DNA from: DATKWV01 sp035529405
GTDB taxonomy: Bacteria > Planctomycetota > Phycisphaerae > Sedimentisphaerales > Anaerobacaceae
Assembly (NCBI GenBank): GCA_035529405.1
Contig: DATKWV010000193.1
Span: forward strand, 1 to 30,109
Length of the DNA: 30,109 nucleotides
Direction of reading: 5' to 3'
Shown here one piece after another: positions 14,063 through 22,115 of the stretch. The notes beneath the pieces were generated by a model. The model did no database searches, was not told the origin of the DNA, and saw only the letters and a program-made list of their open reading frames with translations. Each line of letters opens with the position of its first letter. Position 1 is the first letter of the stretch. The translations under genes and the position numbers were made by a program.

Positions 14063-14316
14063 AGCCGGTGCTGTTCCATGTACAAGCCAAGGCGAGCAGC
14101 AAGGTCTTTTCCGTAGTGATATGCAACAAAAGCCAGATTTACCTGCCGTTCACTGAACAAAGGGTTGGCACGTTGAATAGCCCTTCGTGACAGATACATG
14201 GCCGTGTGAGTAAGTGAGCGAACTGTCGAAACTCTGGCCGAAACGCTTGATTTACGAATCAGCTCGATGAGCACTTTTTCAGTTTGAGGGGCAGTATCAG
14301 GCGATTGAGTTATCAT
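14059..14316 (-). CDS. Small partner of the nucleotidyltransferase, 85 aa
   Basis: A helical protein beginning MITQSPDTAPQTEKVLIELI. It contains a central MYLSRRAIQRANPLFSERQV block and AYHYGKDLAARL near the C-terminus. I recall similar small proteins (S-P-D-T...E-K-V...L-R, then R-R-x-P-x-x-[ST]-E-x-[EQ]) as constant neighbours of this nucleotidyltransferase type, probably as its partner or antitoxin. A TTG at 14346 would add ten residues, but the ATG at 14316 follows GGGGA and fits the family start. It is the first gene of the pair, and the four-base overlap implies stoichiometric production. Confidence 0.75.
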   Translation of the reverse strand: MITQSPDTAPQTEKVLIELIRKSSVSARVSTVRSLTHTAMYLSRRAIQRANPLFSERQVNLAFVAYHYGKDLAARLGLYMEQHRL

Positions 14317-14386
14317 TTTATGACATCCCCTGTTTGTCGCAGACAACTGTTGTCTGTGCAGTTTTGCAACATAGAGCCGGTTCGGT

Positions 14387-15589
14387 TTACAATTTCAGCC
14401 TGTAAATATGGACTGCCAGGGGGTCGAAGCTGTCGGTGAAAAAGCCCTTTTGGGCCTTCAGCGAACGGTCCTCATCGACCACCTCAATTTTCGTACCGGC
14501 TTTGAGGTTCGGGACATTGAAGGCTGCGGTGCCGCTTTTTTCAGCAGGGTCATAATTAACCGCGAACAGGTAAAGCCTTCCCTTGAACCGCCGGGCCATA
14601 ATGTCGGCCTTGACATCGCCGTCAATGCTGATTGACACTTCTGTTTTTGCGGGAGCCGACAGAATCACCGGCGCAAGACGGGTAATCTGATTGTTGAGGC
14701 GCTTCAGTTCCTGCTGCATCTGTTCGGTGGGGGCAAACTCGGTAAACTCCGGGCGCCAGGCGTGGGTGAAATAACCTATGGCTGTAGCGCCGCGAATAAC
14801 GGCAAGCCACACTTCGGAGCGGGTGTGCCTGGGCAGAACATCAAGCTGCTTTTCGTAGGTGACCCACCTGCTTCCCTTGTGTGTTTCAATCCAGGCATAA
14901 ACCGGTTTTTGCGGGCCGGCGATGGCGCGAAGCTGCGTGACGCCCCTGCCGGGATAGTCAAGCCAGTCCGGCCTGTTCCAGCCATAGACGGGGTATGTGT
15001 CAAAGCCGATGACGTCACAGTATTTAACGAATTCAGGATAAATCCTGTCCTTGGCGGCCTGGTCGTACTTGTCGTTAAACTCTTTCATAAAATGTGAAGT
15101 AAACGTCATAAAAACGGGGCGCGAGGTGTCGGTGCTTTTGATGCGTTGAAAGTGGTCGGCCAATTGTTCGGCTGAGCGTCTGGGGACATTATCCGCCCTG
15201 GAAGTGCGGGTTTCGGTATCCTGCTTTTTTGCGGGCATATCCGGCTCGTCTCCGTGAATCCATCCGAGCTGATACGGATGGCCGGCGACGGTCTTGTCAA
15301 AGTGTGTTATGACATACCTGTCGGCGGCCTGGCCTGCGTCGCAATAGGCCTTGGCGGCGCCGGGGTCTCCGCAGAAGGTATTTATGCCAACGCTGCTAAG
15401 TTTGTCGAAGTTCTTTATGGGCTGGGCCCAGGACATAATGGGGAAAAAAGGCCTGCCGTTGACCACAAAGGCGCGGTTCTGGTCGATGGTGACGGTTTTA
15501 ATGGGTGCGGCAGTTTCGATTGAAACAGGCGACACCGGCTGACAGCCGACAACAAGACACAGAACGATTACTGCAGTTAAGGTTTTCAT
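14387..15589 (-). CDS. Lipoprotein with glycoside-hydrolase-like TIM barrel, 400 aa
   Basis: The N-terminus MKTLTAVIVLCLVVGCQP is a lipoprotein signal with lipobox V-V-G-C (C16), so the protein is exported and lipid-anchored. Residues ~35-320 read as a barrel. There is a N-terminal strand VNGRPFFPIMSW typical of beta-galactosidase-like enzymes, then WIHGDEPD (109-116) with a possible catalytic Glu. VIGFDTYPVYGWNRPDW and PVYAWIETHKG carry a second candidate Glu. The last ~80 residues are beta-rich (RLYLFAVNYDP), as in C-terminal domains of such enzymes. I cannot name the GH family, and the substrate is unknown. The start has GGGAGG upstream. It is a single gene, divergent from flgE. Confidence 0.75.
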   Translation of the reverse strand: MKTLTAVIVLCLVVGCQPVSPVSIETAAPIKTVTIDQNRAFVVNGRPFFPIMSWAQPIKNFDKLSSVGINTFCGDPGAAKAYCDAGQAADRYVITHFDKTVAGHPYQLGWIHGDEPDMPAKKQDTETRTSRADNVPRRSAEQLADHFQRIKSTDTSRPVFMTFTSHFMKEFNDKYDQAAKDRIYPEFVKYCDVIGFDTYPVYGWNRPDWLDYPGRGVTQLRAIAGPQKPVYAWIETHKGSRWVTYEKQLDVLPRHTRSEVWLAVIRGATAIGYFTHAWRPEFTEFAPTEQMQQELKRLNNQITRLAPVILSAPAKTEVSISIDGDVKADIMARRFKGRLYLFAVNYDPAEKSGTAAFNVPNLKAGTKIEVVDEDRSLKAQKGFFTDSFDPLAVHIYRLKL

Positions 15590-15623
15590 AATCAGTTAAC
15601 CTCCCTTTTGTATAGTTCCAGGG

Positions 15624-15636
15624 CCGTATTATACGG
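15624..15636 (-). promoter_or_regulatory. -10 box inside a 13-bp palindrome upstream of the lipoprotein gene
   Basis: CCGTAT-T-ATACGG is a perfect palindrome about an odd base. On the minus strand it contains TATAAT (15633-15628), 39 bases before the lipoprotein ATG. No convincing -35 was found. It may be a repressor operator laid over the promoter. Confidence 0.35.
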
Positions 15637-15859
15637 TCGTGTGAAGATATAGCCAGACAAAAGTTAAGGCGGTCGGTGATGATTCTGCACGCCAGGGCGG
15701 GGCGGCAGGAATTTCCGGTTGTATAGGCAAATTCTTATTTATTATCCTTTCGAAAAGTCGGCAACAAGAGGTTGTTGGGGTAATTGACGAATTTTTAATT
15801 TTTTTTAAGGCTTGTATGCAACAGAGGTTAGCTTTCCCGCCAGGAAAAAAGAACGTAAT

Positions 15860-15876
15860 TTGGCACAATGGTTGCA
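15860..15876 (+). promoter_or_regulatory. Sigma-54 (RpoN) promoter of flgE
   Basis: TTGGCAC-AATGG-TTGCA matches the sigma-54 consensus TGGCAC-N5-TTGC[AT] without mismatch, with the GG (-24) and GC (-12) pairs correctly spaced. It lies 112 bases before the flgE ATG. Transcription would start near 15887 and need an enhancer-binding activator. Rod-hook genes are sigma-54 dependent in many polarly flagellated bacteria. Confidence 0.85.
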
Positions 15877-15988
15877 CAGGAATTCAAAATACCGGCCGAT
15901 GCGCTTGCAGCGGCGGCGGTTAATTAAGGGTGCAGCGATGCTGATAAATTGAGATATTCCGGGGAAGGCTTAAGAAAGGAGAAACAGA

Positions 15989-18040
15989 ATGAGTCTTTCA
16001 CTGTCGATAGGAGTTACCGGCTTACAGGCCCACCAGCAGATGCTTGACGTGGCCGGTAACAACCTGGCCAATATCAATACCACGGCTTTTAAGGCAGGCC
16101 GAATAGTCTTTTCACAACTGCTGAGCGAAACCATCAAGAATGCCTCGCAGCCGACGACCACCATCGGCGGAACCAACCCTCAGCAGATGGGCAGCGGCGT
16201 GGGTATAGCAGGGATAACCTCGAATATGACGCAGGGCAATATCGTCAATACCGGCAATCCGCTGGACCTTGCGATAGAAGGGCAGGGTTATTTTGTACTG
16301 ACCGACGGCGCGCAGAACCTGTATACACGTGCCGGGGCGTTCGGCGTTGACGCAAATTCCAACCTGGTTGACCCTTCTACCGGCTATCTTGTACAGCGAA
16401 TCGGCTCGGAGGGCGAAGCCGACGGTTTCCAGGCGGTCGGCGACAGCAGGATTCGTGTTCCTTACGATGCGGCCCTGCCGGCAAGCGCCACATCACAGAT
16501 GATAGTCCGCGGCAACCTCAGCGCCGACGCAATCATGGCAGAGCCGCAGGTGCAGAAGCTGCGGTCGAATATAACATACACAGTCGGCAGTTTACTGGCA
16601 GGCGGAACCACGCAGTTAGGGGACCTCGACCAGTACACGGGTACATTGACCGCCGGGGTAATAACTTTTTCGGGTTACAAGCCGGACGGTACTTCCTTCG
16701 CGGCCGCAGACCCGGCCGTTGACCTGACAATGAACATCGACGGGGCAACAACGATAAATGATATACTCACCTGGCTGAATACCGATGAGGGTACAGCAGC
16801 AGTGGACGAAGTACAAACTATTACTACTACGGATGAGCCGGACGGCGGAACATATACCTTGACCTTTATGGGCGAAACAACCGCTGCAATCGCGGCAGAT
16901 GCCGACGACACTGCTATTGAGGATGCATTGGAACTGTTAAGTACAATCGGTGACGGTAATGTTAGTGTGGCGGGAGGACCTATAGGTGCAGCTAATCCGA
17001 TAGTCATCACGTTTGCAGGTGATCTGGCTGGTCAGGACGTAAGCATGATAACCATAGATGCTTCCAGCTTGACAACAGGAGGCGGTGCATCGGCTACACC
17101 AACAGTAGCCGAGACAACTACGGGTCGTGCTGTTCAGGGCGTGCTGGGCGGGGATGCGACAGCAACGTTAACCAACGGTCAAATCGTGATAACGGATACG
17201 GCCCTGGGGTACAGCAAGTCGGACTTGCGGATGAGCTACAGCGGCGACGGGACATTGACCATGCCGGGGTATTTCGAATATCTGGCCTTAGGCGGAGATG
17301 AAGTGCAAAACGTCAATATAACCATCTACGATTCTCAGGGCGGGGCGCACGTTCTGTCGGGTGCGTTCGTGCGAACAGAGACGGACAATACCTGGGATAT
17401 GGTACTGAACTCCGTTACCGGAAACATCAGCGAAATAACGATGGCCAACCGCCGAATCGACGGTATTCAGTTCAATGCTATCGACGGTTCTTACGCGGGG
17501 CTGGACGCGGGAATTGGAGACACTGCCAATTTTATAATAACGTTTGTGCACGATACGTTAAATCCGCAAAGCATCGCCGTGGACCTGGGTACCGTAGGTA
17601 AATTCGACGGTCTTACACAATTTGCCACGGGCGTAGCAGGGACCTCGAACGCGGTGGTCAGGGAACAGGATGGTTACGGCTCAGGCACGCTTTCGAGTGT
17701 GTCGATTAACAACGAAGGGCTGGTGATAGGATTGTTCTCGAACGGCGTCAAGAAAAACATCGCGACCATACAGATAGCGCTTTTCCAGAATGCTGCGGGT
17801 CTTAAAAGCGAGGGCAGCGGCTATTACACCTCATCAGCCAACAGCGGCGATGCGGTGGCCACCAAGGGCGTGTCCGGCGGCGCAGGTGCCATCCGCGGCG
17901 GTACGCTGGAGGCCAGCAACGTCAACGAGGCAAACGAGTTTATCGCCATGATTAAGGCCCAAAACGGCTACCAGGCCAACGCCAGGACAATCAAGGTCGC
18001 CAACGACATGCTGCAGGAGCTGACCAATATCATCAGGTGA
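15989..18040 (+). CDS. flgE: Flagellar hook protein FlgE with an inserted extra domain, 683 aa
   Basis: Builds the hook that joins basal body and filament; exported by the flagellar type III system. The N-terminal rod/hook helix, SLSIGVTGLQAHQQMLDVAG and on through NNLANINTTAFKAGR (2-40), and the C-terminal EASNVNEANEFIAMIKAQNG with YQANARTIKVANDML (about 640-677) are diagnostic. GNPLDLAIEGQGYF (about 90-103) begins the D1 fold. The protein is far longer than the ~400 aa of enteric FlgE. Much of the gain lies at about 190-420, and residues ~275-379 form a Thr/Ala/Gly-rich beta domain with its own codon style (see findings). AAAGGAG precedes the ATG, and a sigma-54 promoter stands upstream. 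No other flagellar gene is in the window. Confidence 0.95.
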   Translation: MSLSLSIGVTGLQAHQQMLDVAGNNLANINTTAFKAGRIVFSQLLSETIKNASQPTTTIGGTNPQQMGSGVGIAGITSNMTQGNIVNTGNPLDLAIEGQGYFVLTDGAQNLYTRAGAFGVDANSNLVDPSTGYLVQRIGSEGEADGFQAVGDSRIRVPYDAALPASATSQMIVRGNLSADAIMAEPQVQKLRSNITYTVGSLLAGGTTQLGDLDQYTGTLTAGVITFSGYKPDGTSFAAADPAVDLTMNIDGATTINDILTWLNTDEGTAAVDEVQTITTTDEPDGGTYTLTFMGETTAAIAADADDTAIEDALELLSTIGDGNVSVAGGPIGAANPIVITFAGDLAGQDVSMITIDASSLTTGGGASATPTVAETTTGRAVQGVLGGDATATLTNGQIVITDTALGYSKSDLRMSYSGDGTLTMPGYFEYLALGGDEVQNVNITIYDSQGGAHVLSGAFVRTETDNTWDMVLNSVTGNISEITMANRRIDGIQFNAIDGSYAGLDAGIGDTANFIITFVHDTLNPQSIAVDLGTVGKFDGLTQFATGVAGTSNAVVREQDGYGSGTLSSVSINNEGLVIGLFSNGVKKNIATIQIALFQNAAGLKSEGSGYYTSSANSGDAVATKGVSGGAGAIRGGTLEASNVNEANEFIAMIKAQNGYQANARTIKVANDMLQELTNIIR

Positions 18041-18044
18041 TAAT

Positions 18045-18106
18045 AAGACTAAAGACTCAAGACCAAAGACTAAAGACTCAGGACTCAAGACTAAAGACTA
18101 AAGACC
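18045..18106. repeat. 7-bp tandem repeat AAGACTA/AAGACTC, about 9 units
   Basis: Starting five bases after the flgE stop, eight full 7-bp units (AAGACTA, AAGACTC, AAGACCA, AAGACTA, AAGACTC, AGGACTC, AAGACTA, AAGACTA) run head to tail. A partial AAGACC follows. The tract fills most of the flgE to coiled-coil gene gap. Such a tract can vary in length by slippage. No stem forms. Confidence 0.9.
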
Positions 18107-18120
18107 GATGGGCAATAATA

Positions 18121-18129
18121 CCTGACAGG
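18121..18129. promoter_or_regulatory. CCTGACAGG palindrome before the giant coiled-coil gene
   Basis: CCTG-A-CAGG is a perfect palindrome about one base, 15 bases before the ATG. The same element occurs at 23014-23022 and, reversed, at 23133-23141, all next to the CBS/PAS genes. It could be a shared operator. Confidence 0.3.
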
Positions 18130-18144
18130 CAGAGAATGTGATAA

Positions 18145-21100
18145 ATGACAACACCGCAAACAGGGCCGGAATCACAAATCGCAAGGCCTTCACCAAAGGG
18201 CGTTGAGAACGTTGACGGCAGCACTTCCGGCCAGAGAACGGCTCCGAAATGCAAAAGATGCGGCGGTCAGCACTGGCCTTTCGAACCCTGTGCCGAAGAC
18301 ACCGAAAGCGCACTTAGAGAAGATAAACAGCAGCAGTCTTCGGCGATGAACAAACCAGGGCCTTCATTAAGCGATAAATTCATACCAGTATGCAGCCTGT
18401 GCGGCAGGAGACACTGGCCGCTTGACCCATCGTGTATGGGCAAGAAAGGCGTTAAATCCGAGGCTAAGGCCGCCGAGCAGGCAAGGCTGCGGGCAGAGGC
18501 GGAAAAAAAAGCAGCCGTTGAGAGCCGCCTGCGGGCCGAGGCCGAACGCAAACTGGCAGCTTTCGAGCACAGCGCAGCCAAAGCACAGTCAAAGGCTGAA
18601 TCCGAGGCAAAACTGCGGGTCGAGGCCGAAAATCAGGTCAAAAGTTACATTGAGGAATTAAAGAAGGTCAAGGCTGAGGCTGCGCAAAAGCTGGCCGAAG
18701 CCAGGGTGGAATTCGAAGAAAAGACAAAAGATTTGAGCCAAGCCAAAGAACAGGTCCATCTGGAGGCAAAGTTAAGGGCCAGGGCCGAACAGAAAGCCAA
18801 AGAGTACGCTGTCACCCAGGTCAAGGCACAAACAAAGGCAGAAAGGCAGGCCCAGGCGCTGGCGGAAAAACAGGCAAGAGCCGAGGCAAGGGCCATGGCC
18901 GAAAGCCAAAGGAAGGCCCAAGTCCAGGCCGAGGCTGAAAGAAAAGCAAGAATCGAAATTGAAAGAATCGGCAAAGCCGACGCCCAGGCAAAAACGCAGG
19001 CGGAGGCAGGGGCAAGACAACAGGCACAGGAGAAGGCCCGGCAGTGTGAGCTGGCGGCGGAAAAAGCGGAGCAAAAAGCGCAATTCCAGGCCGGGCTAAT
19101 GGCCGAAGCCGAACAAAAAGTCCGCGCCCTCGAGGATTTGAGCAGACAGGCTCAAGAGACAGCCGAATCCGAATCACACCTCAGACGACAGGCACAAGAG
19201 CAGGCAAATGCCTACGCCGAGGCGCTGGAACAGGTGCGGGCGCAGGTGCAAATCGAGACCGAACTGAGGCAGCAGGCGCAGGCAAAGGCCCAATCCGAGG
19301 CAAAACTGCGGGCCGAGGTGGAAAAAAGGTTATACACACTCGAACAGGAAAAGGCCGCAATAGATGCAAAACTTCAAAGTCAGACACAGGTTACCGCACA
19401 GGCCAAGCAGGAAATCAGCCGTTATGCCGAGCGATTAAAAAACGCCGGGTATGAAGCTGATGAAAAACTCGCTAAAATTAAGGAACAATTTGAAGAGAAG
19501 GCCAGGTCACAGGATAAAGTGCTAAAACAGGCGCAGGAAAAGACCCAATCCGAGGCAAAACTGCGGGCCGAGGTGGAAAAACAGGTCAAATACCTCACCG
19601 AACAATTGGAAACCGTCAAGGCCGAATCTGCGGTGACATTGGAAAAGGTCAGGGCGGAACTTGAAGAAAAAGCCGAGCAGCTTTGCGCAGCGAAAGAGCA
19701 GGCTGATGCCGAAACCCGACTAAGGACCCAGGCCGAAAAAGAGGTAACAAGTTATGCAGTAGAATTAAAAAAGGTCCAGACCGAGGCTTCAGAACGGCTG
19801 TCGGCAGCCAAAGGAGAATTCGAGAAAAAGCTTGAACACTTTGCCCAGACCAAAGAACAGGCAGAAGAAAAAACCCGGCAGGAAACTGCCCTGAGAATCG
19901 AGGCTGAACAGAAAGCCGCTGGTTATGCCGCAGCGTTAAAACAGGCGGATGAAAAAATCAAAGCAGCAGGCAGGGAAAAGGCCGAAGCCGAGGCTGAATT
20001 CAATCACAGGTTAAAGGCCGGGGAAAAGGCCAGGGCACAAATGCCGGCGAGGCTGAAAACTGAAAAACAGGCCCGCATCGAGGCTGAGGAAAAAACTGCA
20101 TCCTACGAAGCGGTTTTTGACCTGATACAATCAAGAACAACCGCAGAAATCAAAGCAAGAGTCCGCGCAGAGAAAAAAGCCAGACTTGAAGCAAGGTACA
20201 GGGCCGAGGCCGAGGAGACGGCCAGGATGTATGCCGAGGGCAAGGCCAAAGCCGAATCAAAGGCTGAAAGAAAATTGAAAATAAAGCTGGAGAAAATCGG
20301 CAGAGCGCAGGCCCAGGCCCATGCACAGGCCCAGATGCGTGCCCGCCAACAGGCAGAAGAAAAGGTACAAAAATATAATGTAGCCCGGCAGCAGGCCCTT
20401 GCACAAGCAGCAGCAGAGGCCAGGGCCCGTGCTGAAGCCCAGGCAAAAGCCATCTCAGAGAGACAACTGCGGAACGAGGCCGAGAAAAAGGCGCAGCTTG
20501 AAGCCATGTTCAGGGCACAGGCCGAGGAGCAGGCAAGAAGATACGCCGATGCCAGGATTAAAGCGGAATCAAAAGCGAAAAGACGAGCCAAAGCACAAGT
20601 TCAAAGAAAAGCAAAGGCCCGGGCCAAGGCAGAACGAAAAATGAAAATAAAGCTGGAAAAAATCGGCAGAGCCCAGGCACAAACCGAAGCACAGGCCCAG
20701 ATTCGCGCCCGCCAACAGGCGGACGAAAAGGCACGGGAATACGATATAGCCCGACAGGAAGCTGTTGCGCTCGCCAAAGGCGAGGCCAAGACCCGTGCTG
20801 AAGCGGAAGCAAAGGCCGTTTCGCAGGCAAGACTGAGAGTCGAGGCCGAGGAAAAGGCCCAACTGGAGGAAAAACTCAGGGCCCGTGCCGAAGAACAAGT
20901 CAGGAAACTGAATGAGGCAAAGGCCAAAGTCCAATCAAAAGCTGAACGAAAGGCACAGGTACAAGCGGAAAGAAAAGCAAAGGCCCAGGCCAAAGCTGAA
21001 CGGAAACTGAAAATAAAAATGGAAAAAATCGGTGCAGCCAACGCGCAGGCAAAACTGCAGGTGCAGGCTGAAACGCTGGCGCAGGCACAAGAAAAGGCAC

Positions 21101-22110
21101 AGGCCTATGCAAGGGCGCTGCGGCAGGCTGAGGCGAGATTAGACACCGAAACACGCGACAAGGCGCAGGCGGCGGCAATGGCCAAGACCGAAGGGCGGCT
21201 AAGGGCCGAAGCCGAAAAAAGGATTAAGTCTTACCAGGAACAGCTGACGCAATTCAAGGCACAGGCCACAGAAGCGGTAGCGAGAATAAAAGCCCAGGCC
21301 GAAGAACAGGAAAGGGACTACTGGGAAGCCGAGCAGTACAGCGAAACTGAAAGCGAGCTGGAAGCGATTTTGTCGCTGGAATCACAGGCGCGGTCGGGCA
21401 GTTGTATGCAAACCGCCGATGAACCTTGTATAAAGGCCGAGAACCAACAACATATTTCAACAAAACAGGTTCAGGAAAAAGGCCCGTTGGCCGTCAATAT
21501 ACCAAAACCGAGCGAGGCAGGGACGATAACCGAAAAGCCCTGTGTCAGTGACATCGGCCAGGCAGCTTGCGAAATATGCGCAAAGGACATCATGCGAACA
21601 GATGTAGCCTGGGCAAGCGGCGAAGACACCGTCCAGCAGGTACTGGCGACGATGCGACAGTACAATACGGGATACGTACTGGTGGGGTCCGGCAGTATGG
21701 TGGAGGGGATAGTATCCAAATCGGATTTGACATCGGCGGTCAGTCCCTACCTTCAGCCGATGTTTTCAAAATGGCGTGGGCCGATGGACGAGGCAACGCT
21801 TCAAATCAAGATAAAATGGGTGATGACCAGCCCGGTCAGGACGGTACGACCACAGACGCCGCTGACAGGCATGCTCGAAGACATGCGCCAGTTGAACCAG
21901 AGGTGCCTGCCGGTGGCCGACCGCGACGGTCAGATACAGGGTCTGGTGACGACGTTCGATATTTTCCAGGCACTTACCGGCAGCAGCGCCATTTGCGGCA
22001 CAGAGACTGCTGTGAGCATACCCGTATTGCCGGTGGAATCTGCATCGCATTCCACAGCTGACAGTTACGCGCAGCCAAGGCGGCTCGAATCTTTCAGCAA
22101 CAAGGCGTGA
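18145..22110 (+). CDS. Giant coiled-coil protein with two zinc-finger-like knuckles and a C-terminal CBS pair, 1321 aa
   Basis: Unnamed. The N-terminus carries two C-x2-C-G-x2-H-W-P-x2-P-x0-1-C knuckles (C36/C39/H43/C49 and C83/C86/H90/C97), likely zinc-binding. Residues ~105-1110 are one very long Ala/Glu/Lys/Gln coiled coil. It contains three copies of KxKIKxEKIG spaced exactly 122 residues apart (366 bp: 20281, 20647, 21013) and a diverged earlier copy near 18950. Residues ~1144-1275 are a CBS pair whose two halves are joined by SPYLQPMFSKWRGP-DEATLQIKIKW. The 429-aa protein at 23155 shares that pair. No membrane segment, so it is cytoplasmic. CBS pairs usually bind adenine nucleotides. 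A length-defining filament or tether that senses nucleotide state is my inference. Only a weak GAGA ribosome site precedes the ATG. Confidence 0.85.
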   Translation: MTTPQTGPESQIARPSPKGVENVDGSTSGQRTAPKCKRCGGQHWPFEPCAEDTESALREDKQQQSSAMNKPGPSLSDKFIPVCSLCGRRHWPLDPSCMGKKGVKSEAKAAEQARLRAEAEKKAAVESRLRAEAERKLAAFEHSAAKAQSKAESEAKLRVEAENQVKSYIEELKKVKAEAAQKLAEARVEFEEKTKDLSQAKEQVHLEAKLRARAEQKAKEYAVTQVKAQTKAERQAQALAEKQARAEARAMAESQRKAQVQAEAERKARIEIERIGKADAQAKTQAEAGARQQAQEKARQCELAAEKAEQKAQFQAGLMAEAEQKVRALEDLSRQAQETAESESHLRRQAQEQANAYAEALEQVRAQVQIETELRQQAQAKAQSEAKLRAEVEKRLYTLEQEKAAIDAKLQSQTQVTAQAKQEISRYAERLKNAGYEADEKLAKIKEQFEEKARSQDKVLKQAQEKTQSEAKLRAEVEKQVKYLTEQLETVKAESAVTLEKVRAELEEKAEQLCAAKEQADAETRLRTQAEKEVTSYAVELKKVQTEASERLSAAKGEFEKKLEHFAQTKEQAEEKTRQETALRIEAEQKAAGYAAALKQADEKIKAAGREKAEAEAEFNHRLKAGEKARAQMPARLKTEKQARIEAEEKTASYEAVFDLIQSRTTAEIKARVRAEKKARLEARYRAEAEETARMYAEGKAKAESKAERKLKIKLEKIGRAQAQAHAQAQMRARQQAEEKVQKYNVARQQALAQAAAEARARAEAQAKAISERQLRNEAEKKAQLEAMFRAQAEEQARRYADARIKAESKAKRRAKAQVQRKAKARAKAERKMKIKLEKIGRAQAQTEAQAQIRARQQADEKAREYDIARQEAVALAKGEAKTRAEAEAKAVSQARLRVEAEEKAQLEEKLRARAEEQVRKLNEAKAKVQSKAERKAQVQAERKAKAQAKAERKLKIKMEKIGAANAQAKLQVQAETLAQAQEKAQAYARALRQAEARLDTETRDKAQAAAMAKTEGRLRAEAEKRIKSYQEQLTQFKAQATEAVARIKAQAEEQERDYWEAEQYSETESELEAILSLESQARSGSCMQTADEPCIKAENQQHISTKQVQEKGPLAVNIPKPSEAGTITEKPCVSDIGQAACEICAKDIMRTDVAWASGEDTVQQVLATMRQYNTGYVLVGSGSMVEGIVSKSDLTSAVSPYLQPMFSKWRGPMDEATLQIKIKWVMTSPVRTVRPQTPLTGMLEDMRQLNQRCLPVADRDGQIQGLVTTFDIFQALTGSSAICGTETAVSIPVLPVESASHSTADSYAQPRRLESFSNKA
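20100..21120 (+). repeat. 122-residue (366-bp) internal tandem repeats in the coiled-coil gene
   Basis: The marker ATAAAGCTGGA[AG]AAAATCGG occurs at 20281 and 20647, and a slightly changed form at 21013, each exactly 366 bases apart. Flanking segments also align (RARQQA[ED]EK, RLRxEAEEKAQLE, AEEQ[AV]R). This is recent internal duplication of a coiled-coil module. Confidence 0.8.
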
Positions 22111-22115
22111 TTTAT

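Noticed and set aside
18045..18106. Possible CRISPR array
   Set aside because: Units are 7 bp without spacers, so it is a simple tandem repeat.
18645..21178. Many leftward Ala/Ser/Phe/Cys-rich frames
   Set aside because: All are antisense to the low-complexity coiled-coil gene, whose repeated codons keep other frames open.
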